In this document: one piece after another, positions 49,168 through 58,476 of the stretch | Numbering within the stretch: the stretch's first letter is position 1 | Layout: each line of letters starts with the position of its first letter | From: Stenotrophomonas lactitubi | GTDB lineage: Bacteria > Pseudomonadota > Gammaproteobacteria > Xanthomonadales > Xanthomonadaceae | DNA length: 64,000 bases | Assembly: GCF_002803515.1 (NCBI RefSeq) | Contig: NZ_PHQX01000001.1 | Location: 620,001-684,000 of the forward strand | Direction: 5' to 3' | The notes under the pieces: generated by a model | The model's input: the letters and a program-made list of their open reading frames with translations, nothing else | Told to the model about the DNA's origin: nothing | Database searches by the model: none | Translations under genes and position numbers: made by a program

Positions 49168-50544
49168 ATGGCCAAAGCCCGCACCGCGTATGTCTGCAAT
49201 GAATGCGGCGCCGAATACAGCAAGTGGCAAGGCCAGTGCACCGAGTGCAACGCCTGGAACGCGCTGTCGGAAATCGTCCTTGAGAGCGCGACGGCGGCCA
49301 AGGCGCCCGCCTCACGGCGTGCCGGCTGGGCGGGCAAGATCGACCCGCCAAAGATCACCGCACTGAAGGACGTGGCGCAGACCGAGCACAACCGGGTCAG
49401 CACCGGCATCGGTGAATTCGACCGCGTGCTCGGCGGCGGCCTGGTCGAGGGCGCGGTGGTGCTGGTCGGGGGCGACCCGGGCATCGGCAAGTCCACCCTG
49501 CTGCTGCAGGCCGTGGCCAAGATGGCCGCGGTGCTGCCGGTGCTCTACGTCACCGGTGAAGAATCACTGGCCCAGGTGGCCGGTCGGGCGCACCGGCTGG
49601 AGCTGCCGCTGGAGGGCGTCAACGCGCTGGCCGAGACCGGTGTCGAATCCATCCTGCAGCACGCCACCAAGAGTGGGCCGCGGCTGATCGTGGCCGATTC
49701 GGTACAGACGCTCTGGACCGAGACGCTGACTGCCGCGCCCGGTTCGGTCAGCCAGGTACGTGAGAGCGCTGCGCGGCTGGTGCGCTTCGCCAAGGAAACC
49801 GGAACCGCGGTGTTCCTGGTCGGCCATGTGACCAAGGAAGGCGGCATCGCCGGCCCGCGGGTGCTGGAACACATGGTCGATGCCGTGCTGTATTTCGAAG
49901 GCGAGAGCGGCAGCCGCTTCCGCCTGCTGCGCGCCTTCAAGAACCGCTTCGGTGCGGTCAACGAACTGGGCGTGTTCGCGATGGGCGACAAGGGCCTGAA
50001 GGAAGTCTCCAACCCGTCGGCGATCTTCCTGTCCGGTGCCAGCACGCACCAGCCGGGCAGCTGCGTGATGGTCACCCGCGAGGGCACCCGGCCGTTGCTG
50101 GTGGAAGTGCAGGCGCTGGTCGACGCATCGCCGCTGTCCAATCCGCGCCGCGTGGCGGTGGGCCTGGAGCAGAACCGCCTGGCCATGCTGCTGGCGGTGC
50201 TGCATCGGCATGGCGGCGTGCTGGTCGGCGACCAGGACGTGTTCGTGAACGTTGTTGGTGGCATCCGCGTGCAGGAGACCGCCGCCGACCTGCCGGTGCT
50301 GCTGGCGGTGCTGTCCTCGCTGCAGGACCGTCCGCTGGCCGAGAAGACCATCGCGTTCGGTGAAGTCGGCCTGTCCGGTGAGATCCGGCCGGTACCCAAC
50401 GGCGAGGACCGCCTGCGCGAGGCGGCGACCCACGGCTTCAAGCGCGCCATCGTGCCCAAGGCCAATGCGCCCAAGGGCGGCTCGGTGAAGGGGATGGAAG
50501 TGATCGCGGTCGAACGCCTGTCCGAGGCCATCGACGCGGCGTGA
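49168..50544 (+). CDS. radA: DNA repair protein RadA
   Basis: The 458-residue protein drives branch migration in recombination. The N-terminal zinc finger is YVCNECGAEYSKWQGQCTEC, the Walker A is GGDPGIGKSTLLLQ, the RadA-specific motif is KNRFGAVNELGVFAM, and the C-terminal Lon-like domain contains GEVGLSGEIRPVPNGEDRL. The ATG at 49168 is preceded by caggaaatctccg. The frame open from 49018 is upstream leader. It is divergent from the c-di-GMP gene with about 150 bp between. Confidence 0.96.
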   Translation: MAKARTAYVCNECGAEYSKWQGQCTECNAWNALSEIVLESATAAKAPASRRAGWAGKIDPPKITALKDVAQTEHNRVSTGIGEFDRVLGGGLVEGAVVLVGGDPGIGKSTLLLQAVAKMAAVLPVLYVTGEESLAQVAGRAHRLELPLEGVNALAETGVESILQHATKSGPRLIVADSVQTLWTETLTAAPGSVSQVRESAARLVRFAKETGTAVFLVGHVTKEGGIAGPRVLEHMVDAVLYFEGESGSRFRLLRAFKNRFGAVNELGVFAMGDKGLKEVSNPSAIFLSGASTHQPGSCVMVTREGTRPLLVEVQALVDASPLSNPRRVAVGLEQNRLAMLLAVLHRHGGVLVGDQDVFVNVVGGIRVQETAADLPVLLAVLSSLQDRPLAEKTIAFGEVGLSGEIRPVPNGEDRLREAATHGFKRAIVPKANAPKGGSVKGMEVIAVERLSEAIDAA

Positions 50545-50554
50545 TGCCGGTACT

Positions 50555-50620
50555 GTAGAGCCGAGCCGATGCTCGGCTGCTTTTCCGGCAAAGGGCAGCC
50601 GAGCGTGGGCTCGGCTCTAC
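50555..50620. repeat. SMAG REP pair (inverted)
   Basis: Hairpins of the gtagagccgagccgatgctc type at 50555-50577 (plus) and 50597-50620 (minus), between radA and the HSP90-like gene. Confidence 0.88.
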
Positions 50621-50720
50621 AAACGTCACATGCGGCAACGGTCAGCCTGCCTGTGCTAGTTTTCCCGGCTCGACGAAGGCGCCCCCTGGCGCCTTTCCGT
50701 GGCAAGGAGTAATCGATTAC

Positions 50721-52577
50721 ATGCAGGACCCGATGTTCAGCACCCCCGCCGCCGAAATCCGCCGCGCCGGGGTCGATCTCAATGGACTGATGACGGTGCT
50801 GGGCAAGCACCTGTACTCCACCCCGATGGTGGCGCTGCGCGAGCTGGTGCAGAACGCGCACGATTCGATCATCCGTCGCCGTATCGAGCAGCCCGGCATC
50901 CAGAATGTGTCGCGCATCGACGTGCAGGTCGATGTCGCCGCCGGCGTGCTGCGCATCACCGACACCGGTGCCGGCCTGACCCGGCAGGAAATCCACGATT
51001 ACCTGGCCACGGTCGGGGTCGGTTACACCCGCGGCCTGCGCCAGGACGGCGAGGACAATGAAGGCCTGATCGGCATGTTCGGCCTGGGGTTCCTGTCGGC
51101 CTTCGTGCTGGCGCGCCGTGTCAGCGTGCGTACCACCTCCTACCAGTCACCCGAGCTGGGCCACCTGTACGTGTCCAGCAATGCCGAGCAGTACACCGTC
51201 AGCGAAGTGCCGGCACGCGCGATCGGCACCGAGGTCGAGCTGGAGCTGCATCCGGACTTCCTGCCGCTGGCCAACGAAGCGCGCCTGCACGAGGTGCTGG
51301 GCCGCTACTGCGCGCTGCTGTCCGAGCCGATCTTCATCGGTGCGGCGACCGCCGCGATCAATCCCGAACCGCCGCCGTGGCGCGGGCAGGGGGACGTCGC
51401 GCTGCATCCGGTGCAGGCACGCCGCCAGGCGCAGCAGTTCGCGGCCCGCTTCGAACACGATTTCGAGCCCATCGTGACGATGCCGCTGCAGTCCGATGGC
51501 AGCAGTGACGCCATCGGCATGCTCTGGGTGCAGGACGGTGCCACCTACGGCACCAGCGACAACCGCAATCTGTCGGTGTTCGTGCGCGGCATGCTGCTGG
51601 ACGACGACGCGCGCGACCTGCTGCCGCCGTGGGCCGGCTTCATCGGCGGGGTGATCGAATCGTCGAAGCTGACCCCGACCGCCAGCCGCGAGGACCTGCA
51701 GCGCGATGACCACTATCGCGCCGTGCAGCACGCCCTGCTGGAAGCGCTGATCGATGGCCTGGCCGACGTTGCGCGGCAGCAGCCCGAAGCCTGGCGACGC
51801 GTGCTCAGCCGCCACAACGAAGCCCTGCTGGGCGCGGCGCTGTGCGATGAGCGCCTGTTCGACCTGCTGCTGGAACACGTGCGCGTGCCGACCTCGCAGG
51901 GTGACCTGCCGGCCAGCGCGTTGCCGGCGCGCGGCGCCGTGCATGTGATCCTCGACAACGGTGGCGGCTTCGAGGAAATGCTGTTCCGTGCGATGGGCGT
52001 GCCGGTCGCGCATGGCCATCGCTATGCCGTGGTGCCTTTCCTGCGCCGCTGGGCCCAGGCCAAGGGCCTGCGCCTGGTCGAACTCGGTACCGAGCAGGGC
52101 AATCGAGCGCTGTTCCGCACCGACGACAGCCTTGACGATACGCAGTTGGCCTGGCTGCGCGAACACCTGGGCGACGGCGAACAATTGCTGCCGGCGCATT
52201 TCAGCCCCGAGGCGCTGCCGGTGGTGGTGGTGCCCGACCGCGAAGCCGAACTGAAGCAACGCCTGGAAGACGACGAGAACGACAAGCGCGTATCGATGGC
52301 CGCATTGCGGCTGGCGCGCCAGTTCACCGCGCGCATCGAGGCACGTGCACCGTCGCGGCTCTACCTCAACCTGGACAATCCGGCGGTGCAGGCCTTGCTG
52401 CAGGCCCAGCGCGATGGCCACCCGCAGGCCGCGTCTGCCGCGCGCCTGCTGCGCTCGCTGAAGATCATCGTGTCCGCGCAGGGCCGGCCGTTGCAGCGCA
52501 CTGCGGCGACGCCGGGCCCCGATCTCAATAGTGCATTTACCGATATTGCCGGTGCCCTGCAGCAGATGCTGCGCTGA
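50721..52577 (+). CDS. Divergent HSP90-family ATPase
   Basis: The 618-residue protein has HtpG architecture. The N-terminal GHKL ATPase shows ALRELVQNAHDSIIRR (Glu41, Asn45), ITDTGAGLT (Asp81) and GLIGMFGLGFLSAFVLA as the lid region. The middle domain keeps FVRGMLLDDDARDLLPPWAG and LTPTASREDLQ with the catalytic-loop Arg. Sequence differs clearly from standard HtpG (for example DNGIGMT is replaced), so this is a paralogous subfamily, and the normal htpG is probably elsewhere. The ribosome site ggcaaggagtaatcgattac is strong. The next gene encodes a helical-repeat protein 48 bp downstream. Confidence 0.88.
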   Translation: MQDPMFSTPAAEIRRAGVDLNGLMTVLGKHLYSTPMVALRELVQNAHDSIIRRRIEQPGIQNVSRIDVQVDVAAGVLRITDTGAGLTRQEIHDYLATVGVGYTRGLRQDGEDNEGLIGMFGLGFLSAFVLARRVSVRTTSYQSPELGHLYVSSNAEQYTVSEVPARAIGTEVELELHPDFLPLANEARLHEVLGRYCALLSEPIFIGAATAAINPEPPPWRGQGDVALHPVQARRQAQQFAARFEHDFEPIVTMPLQSDGSSDAIGMLWVQDGATYGTSDNRNLSVFVRGMLLDDDARDLLPPWAGFIGGVIESSKLTPTASREDLQRDDHYRAVQHALLEALIDGLADVARQQPEAWRRVLSRHNEALLGAALCDERLFDLLLEHVRVPTSQGDLPASALPARGAVHVILDNGGGFEEMLFRAMGVPVAHGHRYAVVPFLRRWAQAKGLRLVELGTEQGNRALFRTDDSLDDTQLAWLREHLGDGEQLLPAHFSPEALPVVVVPDREAELKQRLEDDENDKRVSMAALRLARQFTARIEARAPSRLYLNLDNPAVQALLQAQRDGHPQAASAARLLRSLKIIVSAQGRPLQRTAATPGPDLNSAFTDIAGALQQMLR

Positions 52578-52625
52578 GCACCGCCCCCTCTCATCCAGCC
52601 TTCGCTAGACAGGAGCATTACCCCC

Positions 52626-54932
52626 ATGGATATCTGGAACTGGGTCGAAAAACTGCAGGAAGACCTGCGCCAGGCCGGGCAGGCACAGAACGCCCACCTG
52701 CTGACCCGCCTTGCCGATGAAGTCAGTGAACTGCAGGTCGACCGCGTCGATGCGTTGCTTCCCGAAGCGCGCGCGCTGGGCAAGGCGCTGGACAACCCCT
52801 GGGTCGACGTCTACGTCGGCCATTGGGCGCTGCGCAACCGCGTCGGCAACCGCGTGGAAGGTGAAAGCGCGCTGGGCGAGTCAGTAGCGCTGTTCGAACG
52901 CGCACACCGTGCCGATACCCTGGACTGCCCGCAGTCGATCTGCGTCACCCAGGATCTTGCCGCCTGCTACGGCAACATCGATGGTCCGGGCTGGGTGCCC
53001 GAGCGCATCGAGGTCTGCGACGAGACGCTGGGACGCATCGACCCGAGCTGGGCCTGCTTCCAGTGCCTGAGCTGCGAGAAGGCCGACGCGCTGCTGGACG
53101 ACGGCCGCGGCCAGGACGCGCTGGATTACCTGCAGGTGCAGGCGGCGGCGATCCAGGCGCGTGGCAAGGAAGTGTTCGACAGCTTCCCGGAAATGCAGAT
53201 CAAGATCCTGCTGGCCAGCGGCCGCGCGGCGGAGGCGCTGGCGTTGATCGAGCAGCGTGAGGCCGAGGTGGCCGCTGCAGGCGAGTACGAGCCTGCCAAC
53301 TGCACCGTGCCGCGCCGGCTGTCCAAGGCCTGGGCGCTGGCCCAGCTGGGGCGTGATGAAGAGGCGCTGCAGCAGCTGGTGCCCTGGAGCGAGCTCACAC
53401 CGAACCACTGGCGGCTGTGGGCCAATACCGCGTCAACGCTGTGCAGTCGTGATGGCGAACGCAACACCTGGGATCTGGGCACGCGCTTCAACACCATCAT
53501 CGAGCACTTCGCCACTGTTGGCGCGCATCGCCTGGTGATCGAGATCGCTGCATTGAGCCTGGAACTGGCCCTGCAGCGCGGAGCGCGCTGGGTGGCGCAG
53601 CGCCAGCTGGGCCTGGCCCGCACCCATCTGGCGCAACTGCGGCAGGACCGTGGCGCTGCCGCGCTGGTGGCGGGCTTGGCGGCACGGATCGAGGCGCTGC
53701 CGGAGACGGCACCGCTACCGGTGCCTGCTGATGAACTGCTGGCGTGGCTGCAAGTGCAGGGCGAACAGAACCAGTCGCGCGATCCCGAGCGTGAAGCGCA
53801 GTGGCTGCTGCAGGCGCACGCCGAGCGGCCGGATGACGGCGCATTGGCCGAGGTCGCCGCGTCGGCGCTGCATGCCTGTGGCGCGAAGAGCGAAGCGCAG
53901 GCACTGCTGTGGGACTTCGTGCGCGGCCACGCGCAGGAAGATGGTGCAGCGGCCTACACGCTGATGCGTTGGCTGGCCGAGCAGGGCGATGATGACGGCC
54001 TGCGCAGGCTGGCCGCGACCTACCGCGACAGCGTGCCTGTGTTCGCGCACTGGTGCGAGGTACAGCGTGCACGGCGCGCGTCCGACTGGCCGACGCTGGA
54101 GCAGGCCGCGCAGGCGTTGCTGGCGTTGTCGCCGGGCTCGAACGGTGCACGCGGGACGCTTGCCCGGATGTACATGGAGACCGGCCGCTTCAGCGAGGCG
54201 CAGGCCTGCTATGCGCAGCTGGTGGAACTGCTGGAAGAGCCAAACGCCGCGCACTGGGACCACATGAGTGCGGCCAGCGCGGCGCGCGACTGGGATGCGG
54301 TGCGCCGCTCGGCAGCAGCGATCGGCATGGAACTGTCCAGCCAGCAGGGTGTGGTCGAAGAGCCGTGGGGCTGGGTGATCATCCGCAGTGAAGAAGGCGG
54401 CGAGCCGATGGAGTACTACGCCCGCCGCAGCGGCCCGGTGACCGCGCGCATCGTCGAGAACGCACCGGCCAACCGTGCGCAGCAGGTGGGTGACTGGGTG
54501 GTGTTCGACGCCGGCCTGGTGCACCCGGCACCAGAAGACGAAGCGGAGCGCGAGCACTTCATTCCGACCTATGCGCAGGTGCATGTGCTGGAGCGGGGTG
54601 GTTTCGCACGCAGCTGGCTGGTCGACGGCGCGCACCCCGGTGAAGATGCATGGAACGCCTTCGTGGAAGCCGCCGAGGCACAGGGCTGGCAGGTGTGGTC
54701 GCACAGCCGTGCGGACTACACCGTGACCGATCCGGACGCGGAAGACGGCACGCTGCCGGGTCTGCTGTTCACTGTCGCCCAGCCGCAGGATCACGCGCCG
54801 CTGGCACTGCATCGTTTCCTGCAGCAGGCTACGGCGGATTGGGCGCACCCGCACTGCTGGCTGCGCCTGGCCGAGGCCTGCGACCAGGACCGCCAGCCGC
54901 ACCTGGATGCGATCGAGCGGTACGGGCTGTAA
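52626..54932 (+). CDS. Large TPR-like helical-repeat protein, HSP90 partner gene
   Basis: The 768-residue protein has no signal peptide or membrane helix. It consists mostly of TPR-like helical pairs, for example KADALLDDGRGQDALDYLQV, LSKAWALAQLGRDEEALQQL and LARMYMETGRFSEAQACYAQ. The last ~190 residues are different, with beta-rich, acidic sequence (PWGWVIIRSEEGGEPMEYYA, VFDAGLVHPAPEDEAEREHF). It follows the HSP90-like gene with its own ribosome site (acaggagcattaccccc). A bacterial HSP90-TPR pairing suggests a co-chaperone or client adaptor; no known family is recognised for the whole. Confidence 0.8.
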   Translation: MDIWNWVEKLQEDLRQAGQAQNAHLLTRLADEVSELQVDRVDALLPEARALGKALDNPWVDVYVGHWALRNRVGNRVEGESALGESVALFERAHRADTLDCPQSICVTQDLAACYGNIDGPGWVPERIEVCDETLGRIDPSWACFQCLSCEKADALLDDGRGQDALDYLQVQAAAIQARGKEVFDSFPEMQIKILLASGRAAEALALIEQREAEVAAAGEYEPANCTVPRRLSKAWALAQLGRDEEALQQLVPWSELTPNHWRLWANTASTLCSRDGERNTWDLGTRFNTIIEHFATVGAHRLVIEIAALSLELALQRGARWVAQRQLGLARTHLAQLRQDRGAAALVAGLAARIEALPETAPLPVPADELLAWLQVQGEQNQSRDPEREAQWLLQAHAERPDDGALAEVAASALHACGAKSEAQALLWDFVRGHAQEDGAAAYTLMRWLAEQGDDDGLRRLAATYRDSVPVFAHWCEVQRARRASDWPTLEQAAQALLALSPGSNGARGTLARMYMETGRFSEAQACYAQLVELLEEPNAAHWDHMSAASAARDWDAVRRSAAAIGMELSSQQGVVEEPWGWVIIRSEEGGEPMEYYARRSGPVTARIVENAPANRAQQVGDWVVFDAGLVHPAPEDEAEREHFIPTYAQVHVLERGGFARSWLVDGAHPGEDAWNAFVEAAEAQGWQVWSHSRADYTVTDPDAEDGTLPGLLFTVAQPQDHAPLALHRFLQQATADWAHPHCWLRLAEACDQDRQPHLDAIERYGL

Positions 54933-54952
54933 TCTCTGCTGCGCTGCGGGCT

Positions 54953-55055
54953 CGCCGGGCACGGCCCGGCGCTACGCCTACGTGTTGCCGGTAGTGCCGG
55001 CCGCTGGCCGGCAACCCCATGAGATCCTGTGTTGCCGGCCAGCGGCCGGCACTAC
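54953..55055. repeat. Three SMAG REP elements
   Basis: A gtagcgccgggccgtgcccg-type hairpin at 54953-54975 (minus), then an inverted pair of gtagtgccggccgctggccg at 54991-55013 (plus) and 55033-55055 (minus). Confidence 0.88.
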
Positions 55056-55070
55056 CTCAAGGAGAAATAC

Positions 55071-55535
55071 ATGCGAAAGACAGGGATGTTGGTGATCGTC
55101 AGCCTGCTGTTGGCCCCCGCCGTGCAGGCTGCGCCTGCCTGCCAGCAACCGGCCGACGTAGCACGGGCCTTCTTCGAAGCGACCACCGGCAAGGGCGATC
55201 TGCTGCAGCCGCCGCAGGCACTGGTCAGCGCGGCATTTGCCAAGTCGCTGCACGCCGAGCGTGCCTGCCAGATGCGCGAAGAGGGCATCTGCACGATCGA
55301 TTCCGATCCGTGGCTGGACGCGCAGGACGGGGATATCGACGGCCCCGTGCGCTACAGCTGGAAGCAGGCGTCAGCCACGGCGGGCCAGGTCGAGATGCGC
55401 TACTCGGTTTGGAACAAGGCCTACGTGACGAGGTTGCCGATGGTGCGCAAGGGCGAGGGCTGCTGGCAGGTCGATGACATCCTCACCAACAGTGGCCGCT
55501 CGGTGCGCAGGATCCTGGCCCAGCCGGTGCCCTGA
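55071..55535 (+). CDS. Small exported protein of unknown function
   Basis: The 154-residue protein has signal peptide MRKTGMLVIVSLLLAPAVQA. The mature part begins APACQQPADVARAFFEATTG and ends with GEGCWQVDDILTNSGRSVRR, a layout recalling DUF3828-type periplasmic proteins of the NTF2-like kind. Four Cys could form disulphides. The ATG at 55071 has caaggagaaatac before it. The gene stands alone between REP elements. Confidence 0.72.
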   Translation: MRKTGMLVIVSLLLAPAVQAAPACQQPADVARAFFEATTGKGDLLQPPQALVSAAFAKSLHAERACQMREEGICTIDSDPWLDAQDGDIDGPVRYSWKQASATAGQVEMRYSVWNKAYVTRLPMVRKGEGCWQVDDILTNSGRSVRRILAQPVP

Positions 55536-55547
55536 GCATCTGGGGCA

Positions 55548-55569
55548 TCCACGCATGGCGTGGATCTAC
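55548..55569 (-). repeat. Single SMAG REP element
   Basis: Minus-oriented gtagatccacgccatgcgtg hairpin downstream of two convergent genes. A nearby gccggccggcggccggc (55583-55599) is a degenerate stem lacking the GTAG head. Confidence 0.75.
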
Positions 55570-55604
55570 TGTGCTCCGATTGCCGGCCGGCGGCCGGCAC
55601 GCCT

Positions 55605-56399
55605 CTATCGCGAATGCCCGAACACCAGTTCGATCACGAACTGGCTGCCGAAGAACGCCAGCAGCAGCAACAGCATCGCCGTCAGCGTCCAGTGCACCGC
55701 CTTCGTGCCGCGCCAGCCGTAGCGACGGCGGCCGATCAGCAGCACGCCGAACACGATCCACGACAGCACGCTCAGCACCGTCTTGTGCACCAGCTTCTGC
55801 GCCAGCAGGTCGTCGACGAACAGCACGCCGGTGACGAGGGTCAGGGTCAGCAGGGCGAAGCCGACGGTGATCACCCGGAACAGCAGCGATTCAAGGTCGG
55901 CCATCGGCGGCAGCGCACGCAGCCACGGACGGAATTCACGGCGACGCAGCGCCCGTTCCTGCAGCCACAGCATGATCGCCAGCAGCGCTGCGATGCTCAA
56001 CGTGGCGTAGGCCAGCAGCGCCAACCAGGCGTGGCTGGCCAGACGCCAGCCCAGCAGCTTGCTCGGTTCGTGGCCGTAGCTGTGATAGACCACCAGCAGC
56101 AGCGCGGCCAGCGGGAACACCACCACGCCCAACGTGGACATGCGCCCGCGCGCGCCCACCAGCGAGGTCAGCCAGGCCATGCCCAGACCCACCAGCGACA
56201 GCGCGGCGAAGAAGTGCATGTCCGGTCCGCCGGTCGTGCGCATCGCCACCAGCACGTGGTAGCCGCCATGCAGCAGCATCGCCGGCAGCGCAGGCCACAG
56301 CCACACAGGCGAGGTCACCCCGTCGTTGCGACCAAGGGCGCGCACCAGCAGGGCGCTGGCGGCCAGGTAGAGCAGGACGGCGATGAGAACGATTGTCAT
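55605..56399 (-). CDS. CcsA/YpjD-type cytochrome c assembly membrane protein
   Basis: The 264-residue protein has eight membrane helices and resembles the inner-membrane protein YpjD, which lies beside ffh in many proteobacteria, as here. The family relates to the heme-handling CcsA/CcmC/CcmF proteins; conserved His occur in LLHGGYHVLVAM, ASHAWLALLAYATLSIAAL and AQKLVHKTVLSVLSWIVFG. Heme handling by this member is not shown. It is divergent from ffh with 122 bp between. Confidence 0.85.
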   Translation of the reverse strand: MTIVLIAVLLYLAASALLVRALGRNDGVTSPVWLWPALPAMLLHGGYHVLVAMRTTGGPDMHFFAALSLVGLGMAWLTSLVGARGRMSTLGVVVFPLAALLLVVYHSYGHEPSKLLGWRLASHAWLALLAYATLSIAALLAIMLWLQERALRRREFRPWLRALPPMADLESLLFRVITVGFALLTLTLVTGVLFVDDLLAQKLVHKTVLSVLSWIVFGVLLIGRRRYGWRGTKAVHWTLTAMLLLLLAFFGSQFVIELVFGHSR

Positions 56400-56474
56400 C
56401 GTTGAAGTTTCGCATACCCCCGGGGTGCTGGCGACGGGCCTGGCGTCGCAGTCCGGGGAGCGCGGTGGACCCGT

Positions 56475-56480
56475 TATACT
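56475..56480 (+). promoter_or_regulatory. -10 box of ffh
   Basis: TATACT about 41 bp before the ffh ATG; no strong -35 at normal spacing. Confidence 0.5.
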
Positions 56481-56521
56481 GTGGGCCTTATTGTCCCCCG
56501 CTTTCAGACAGGTTGCGCCGC

Positions 56522-57898
56522 ATGTTCGAGTCCCTGACCCAGCGCCTTTCCGGCACCATCGAGCGCCTGCGCGGCCGTGGCCGCCTGACCGAAGAGAACA
56601 TCCGCGAGGCGACCCGCGAGGTCCGCATCGCGCTGCTCGAAGCCGACGTCGCGCTGCCGGTGGTGCAGGCCCTGATCGAGCGCATCAAGGTGCGTGCGGT
56701 CGGCCAGGAAGTGCTGAAGTCGCTGACCCCGGGCCAGGCCCTGATCAAGGTCGTGCGCGACGAGCTGACCGCGGTGATGGGCGCCGAAGCCAGCGACCTG
56801 AACCTCAACGTTCCCGCTCCGGCCATCATCCTGATGGCGGGCCTGCAGGGCGCCGGCAAGACCACCACGGTCGGCAAGCTGGCCAAGCACCTGAAGGAAA
56901 AGCGCAAGAAGAAGGTGATGGTGGTCTCGGCCGACGTCTACCGTCCGGCGGCGATCGAGCAGCTGAAGACGCTGGCCGAGCAGGTGGGCGTGCTGTTCTT
57001 CCCGTCCAGCGCCGACCAGAAGCCGGAAGCCATCGTCCGCGCCGCCATCGACGATGCACGCAAGTCGTTCGTCGACGTGCTGCTGGTCGATACCGCCGGT
57101 CGCCTCGCCATCGACGAAGCGATGATGGCCGAGATCAAGGCCCTGCACGCTGCGGTCAACCCGGCTGAAACGTTGTTCGTGGTCGACGCCATGACCGGCC
57201 AGGACGCGGCCAATACCGCCAAGGCCTTCGGCGATGCACTGCCGCTGACCGGCGTGGTGCTGACCAAGACCGATGGTGACGCCCGTGGCGGCGCCGCGCT
57301 GAGCGTGCGCTACATCACCGGCAAGCCGATCAAGTTCGTCGGTGTCAGCGAAAAGCCGGAAGGCCTGGACGTGTTCCACCCGGACCGTATCGCCAGCCGC
57401 ATCCTCGACATGGGCGACGTGCTGTCGCTGGTCGAGCAGGTCGAGCAGCAGGTCGACAAGGACAAGGCGCAGAAGCTGGCCGAGAAGGTCGCCAAGGGCA
57501 AGAAGTTCGATCTGAACGACATGCGCGACCAGCTCGAGCAGATGCAGAACATGGGCGGCATCGGCGGCCTGATGGACAAGCTGCCGGGCCTGGGCCAGAT
57601 TCCCGAGCACCTCAAGCAGCAGGTCAGCCAGGGCAAGGAAGTGCCGCGCATGATCGCCATCATCGGCTCGATGACCAAGAAGGAACGGCGCAACCCGAAC
57701 CTGCTCAACGGCTCGCGTCGCGCCCGCATCGCCAAGGGCTCGGGCGTGACCCCGGCCGACGTCAACAAGCTCATGAAGCAGTACATGCAGATGGAAAAGA
57801 TGATGAGCAAGATGGCCGGCGGCGGCATGAAGGGCATGATGCGCAGCATGAAGGGCATGATGGGCGCCATGGGCGGCCGTGGCATGCCGTTCCGCTGA
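56522..57898 (+). CDS. ffh: Signal recognition particle protein Ffh
   Basis: The 458-residue GTPase targets nascent membrane proteins with 4.5S RNA. The N domain contains RLTEENIREATREVRIALLE. The G domain has GLQGAGKTTTVGKLA, DTAGRLAIDE and TKTDGDARGGAALS. The M domain has RMIAIIGSMTKKERRNPNLL, GSRRARIAKGSG (RNA-binding) and a Met-rich end (MMRSMKGMMGAMGGRGM). The ATG at 56522 gives the normal MFESLTQRLSGTIERLRGRG start. Confidence 0.97.
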   Translation: MFESLTQRLSGTIERLRGRGRLTEENIREATREVRIALLEADVALPVVQALIERIKVRAVGQEVLKSLTPGQALIKVVRDELTAVMGAEASDLNLNVPAPAIILMAGLQGAGKTTTVGKLAKHLKEKRKKKVMVVSADVYRPAAIEQLKTLAEQVGVLFFPSSADQKPEAIVRAAIDDARKSFVDVLLVDTAGRLAIDEAMMAEIKALHAAVNPAETLFVVDAMTGQDAANTAKAFGDALPLTGVVLTKTDGDARGGAALSVRYITGKPIKFVGVSEKPEGLDVFHPDRIASRILDMGDVLSLVEQVEQQVDKDKAQKLAEKVAKGKKFDLNDMRDQLEQMQNMGGIGGLMDKLPGLGQIPEHLKQQVSQGKEVPRMIAIIGSMTKKERRNPNLLNGSRRARIAKGSGVTPADVNKLMKQYMQMEKMMSKMAGGGMKGMMRSMKGMMGAMGGRGMPFR

Positions 57899-57953
57899 GC
57901 GCTTGCTGTATCGAACGCTTGAACAACCCGCGGAATCAATCAAAGGAATGTGC

Positions 57954-58388
57954 ATGAACAAGTCGATCGTGGTGATGGCGCTGGCCCTGGGCCTGGTTGC
58001 CTGCAAGGACGACACCTCCGTGTCGCAGAAGGCCGGCAGTGCCATCAGCGGCACCGCTGCCGATTTCGTCGCCGGGCTGGGCGAGGGCGTGGACAAGAAG
58101 ATGAACGTGACGCTGCAGGCCGATCCGGGCCTGGCTGCGCGCGGGCTCACCGTCACCTTGGGCAAGAGCCGCGGCATGGGCTCCAAGGACGCAGCGGTCT
58201 ACGTGGTGGCCGACAAGGCCTTCAAGGGCAAGCTGGTGGCGCGCGCACTGGATGCCGAGGGCACCGAGATCGGCCGCGCCAGCGCCGAGGAAGAGTTCGC
58301 CGCTGATGACGCGCGCTATGTGACGTTCAAGTTCAACGAAGAAATGGACAGCCAGCTGGTCCGCACCTACGCGGTGTCTGCACGCTGA
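57954..58388 (+). CDS. Small lipoprotein of unknown function
   Basis: The 144-residue protein has a lipoprotein signal ([15 protein letters not shown], lipobox LVAC). The mature part contains [20 protein letters not shown] and then a beta-rich domain ([38 protein letters not shown]). The +2 residue after Cys is Lys, so sorting to the outer membrane is likely. The ribosome site is caaaggaatgtgc. The family is not recognised. Confidence 0.75.
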   Translation: MNKSIVVMALALGLVACKDDTSVSQKAGSAISGTAADFVAGLGEGVDKKMNVTLQADPGLAARGLTVTLGKSRGMGSKDAAVYVVADKAFKGKLVARALDAEGTEIGRASAEEEFAADDARYVTFKFNEEMDSQLVRTYAVSAR

Positions 58389-58476
58389 GCAACGCGGGAG
58401 CGGATCGCCCGATGCGACGCTCCCGGCAACAATGTCTGGCGTATGCTGGCAGCGACTCCTCCCACAGGTGCGTCGC

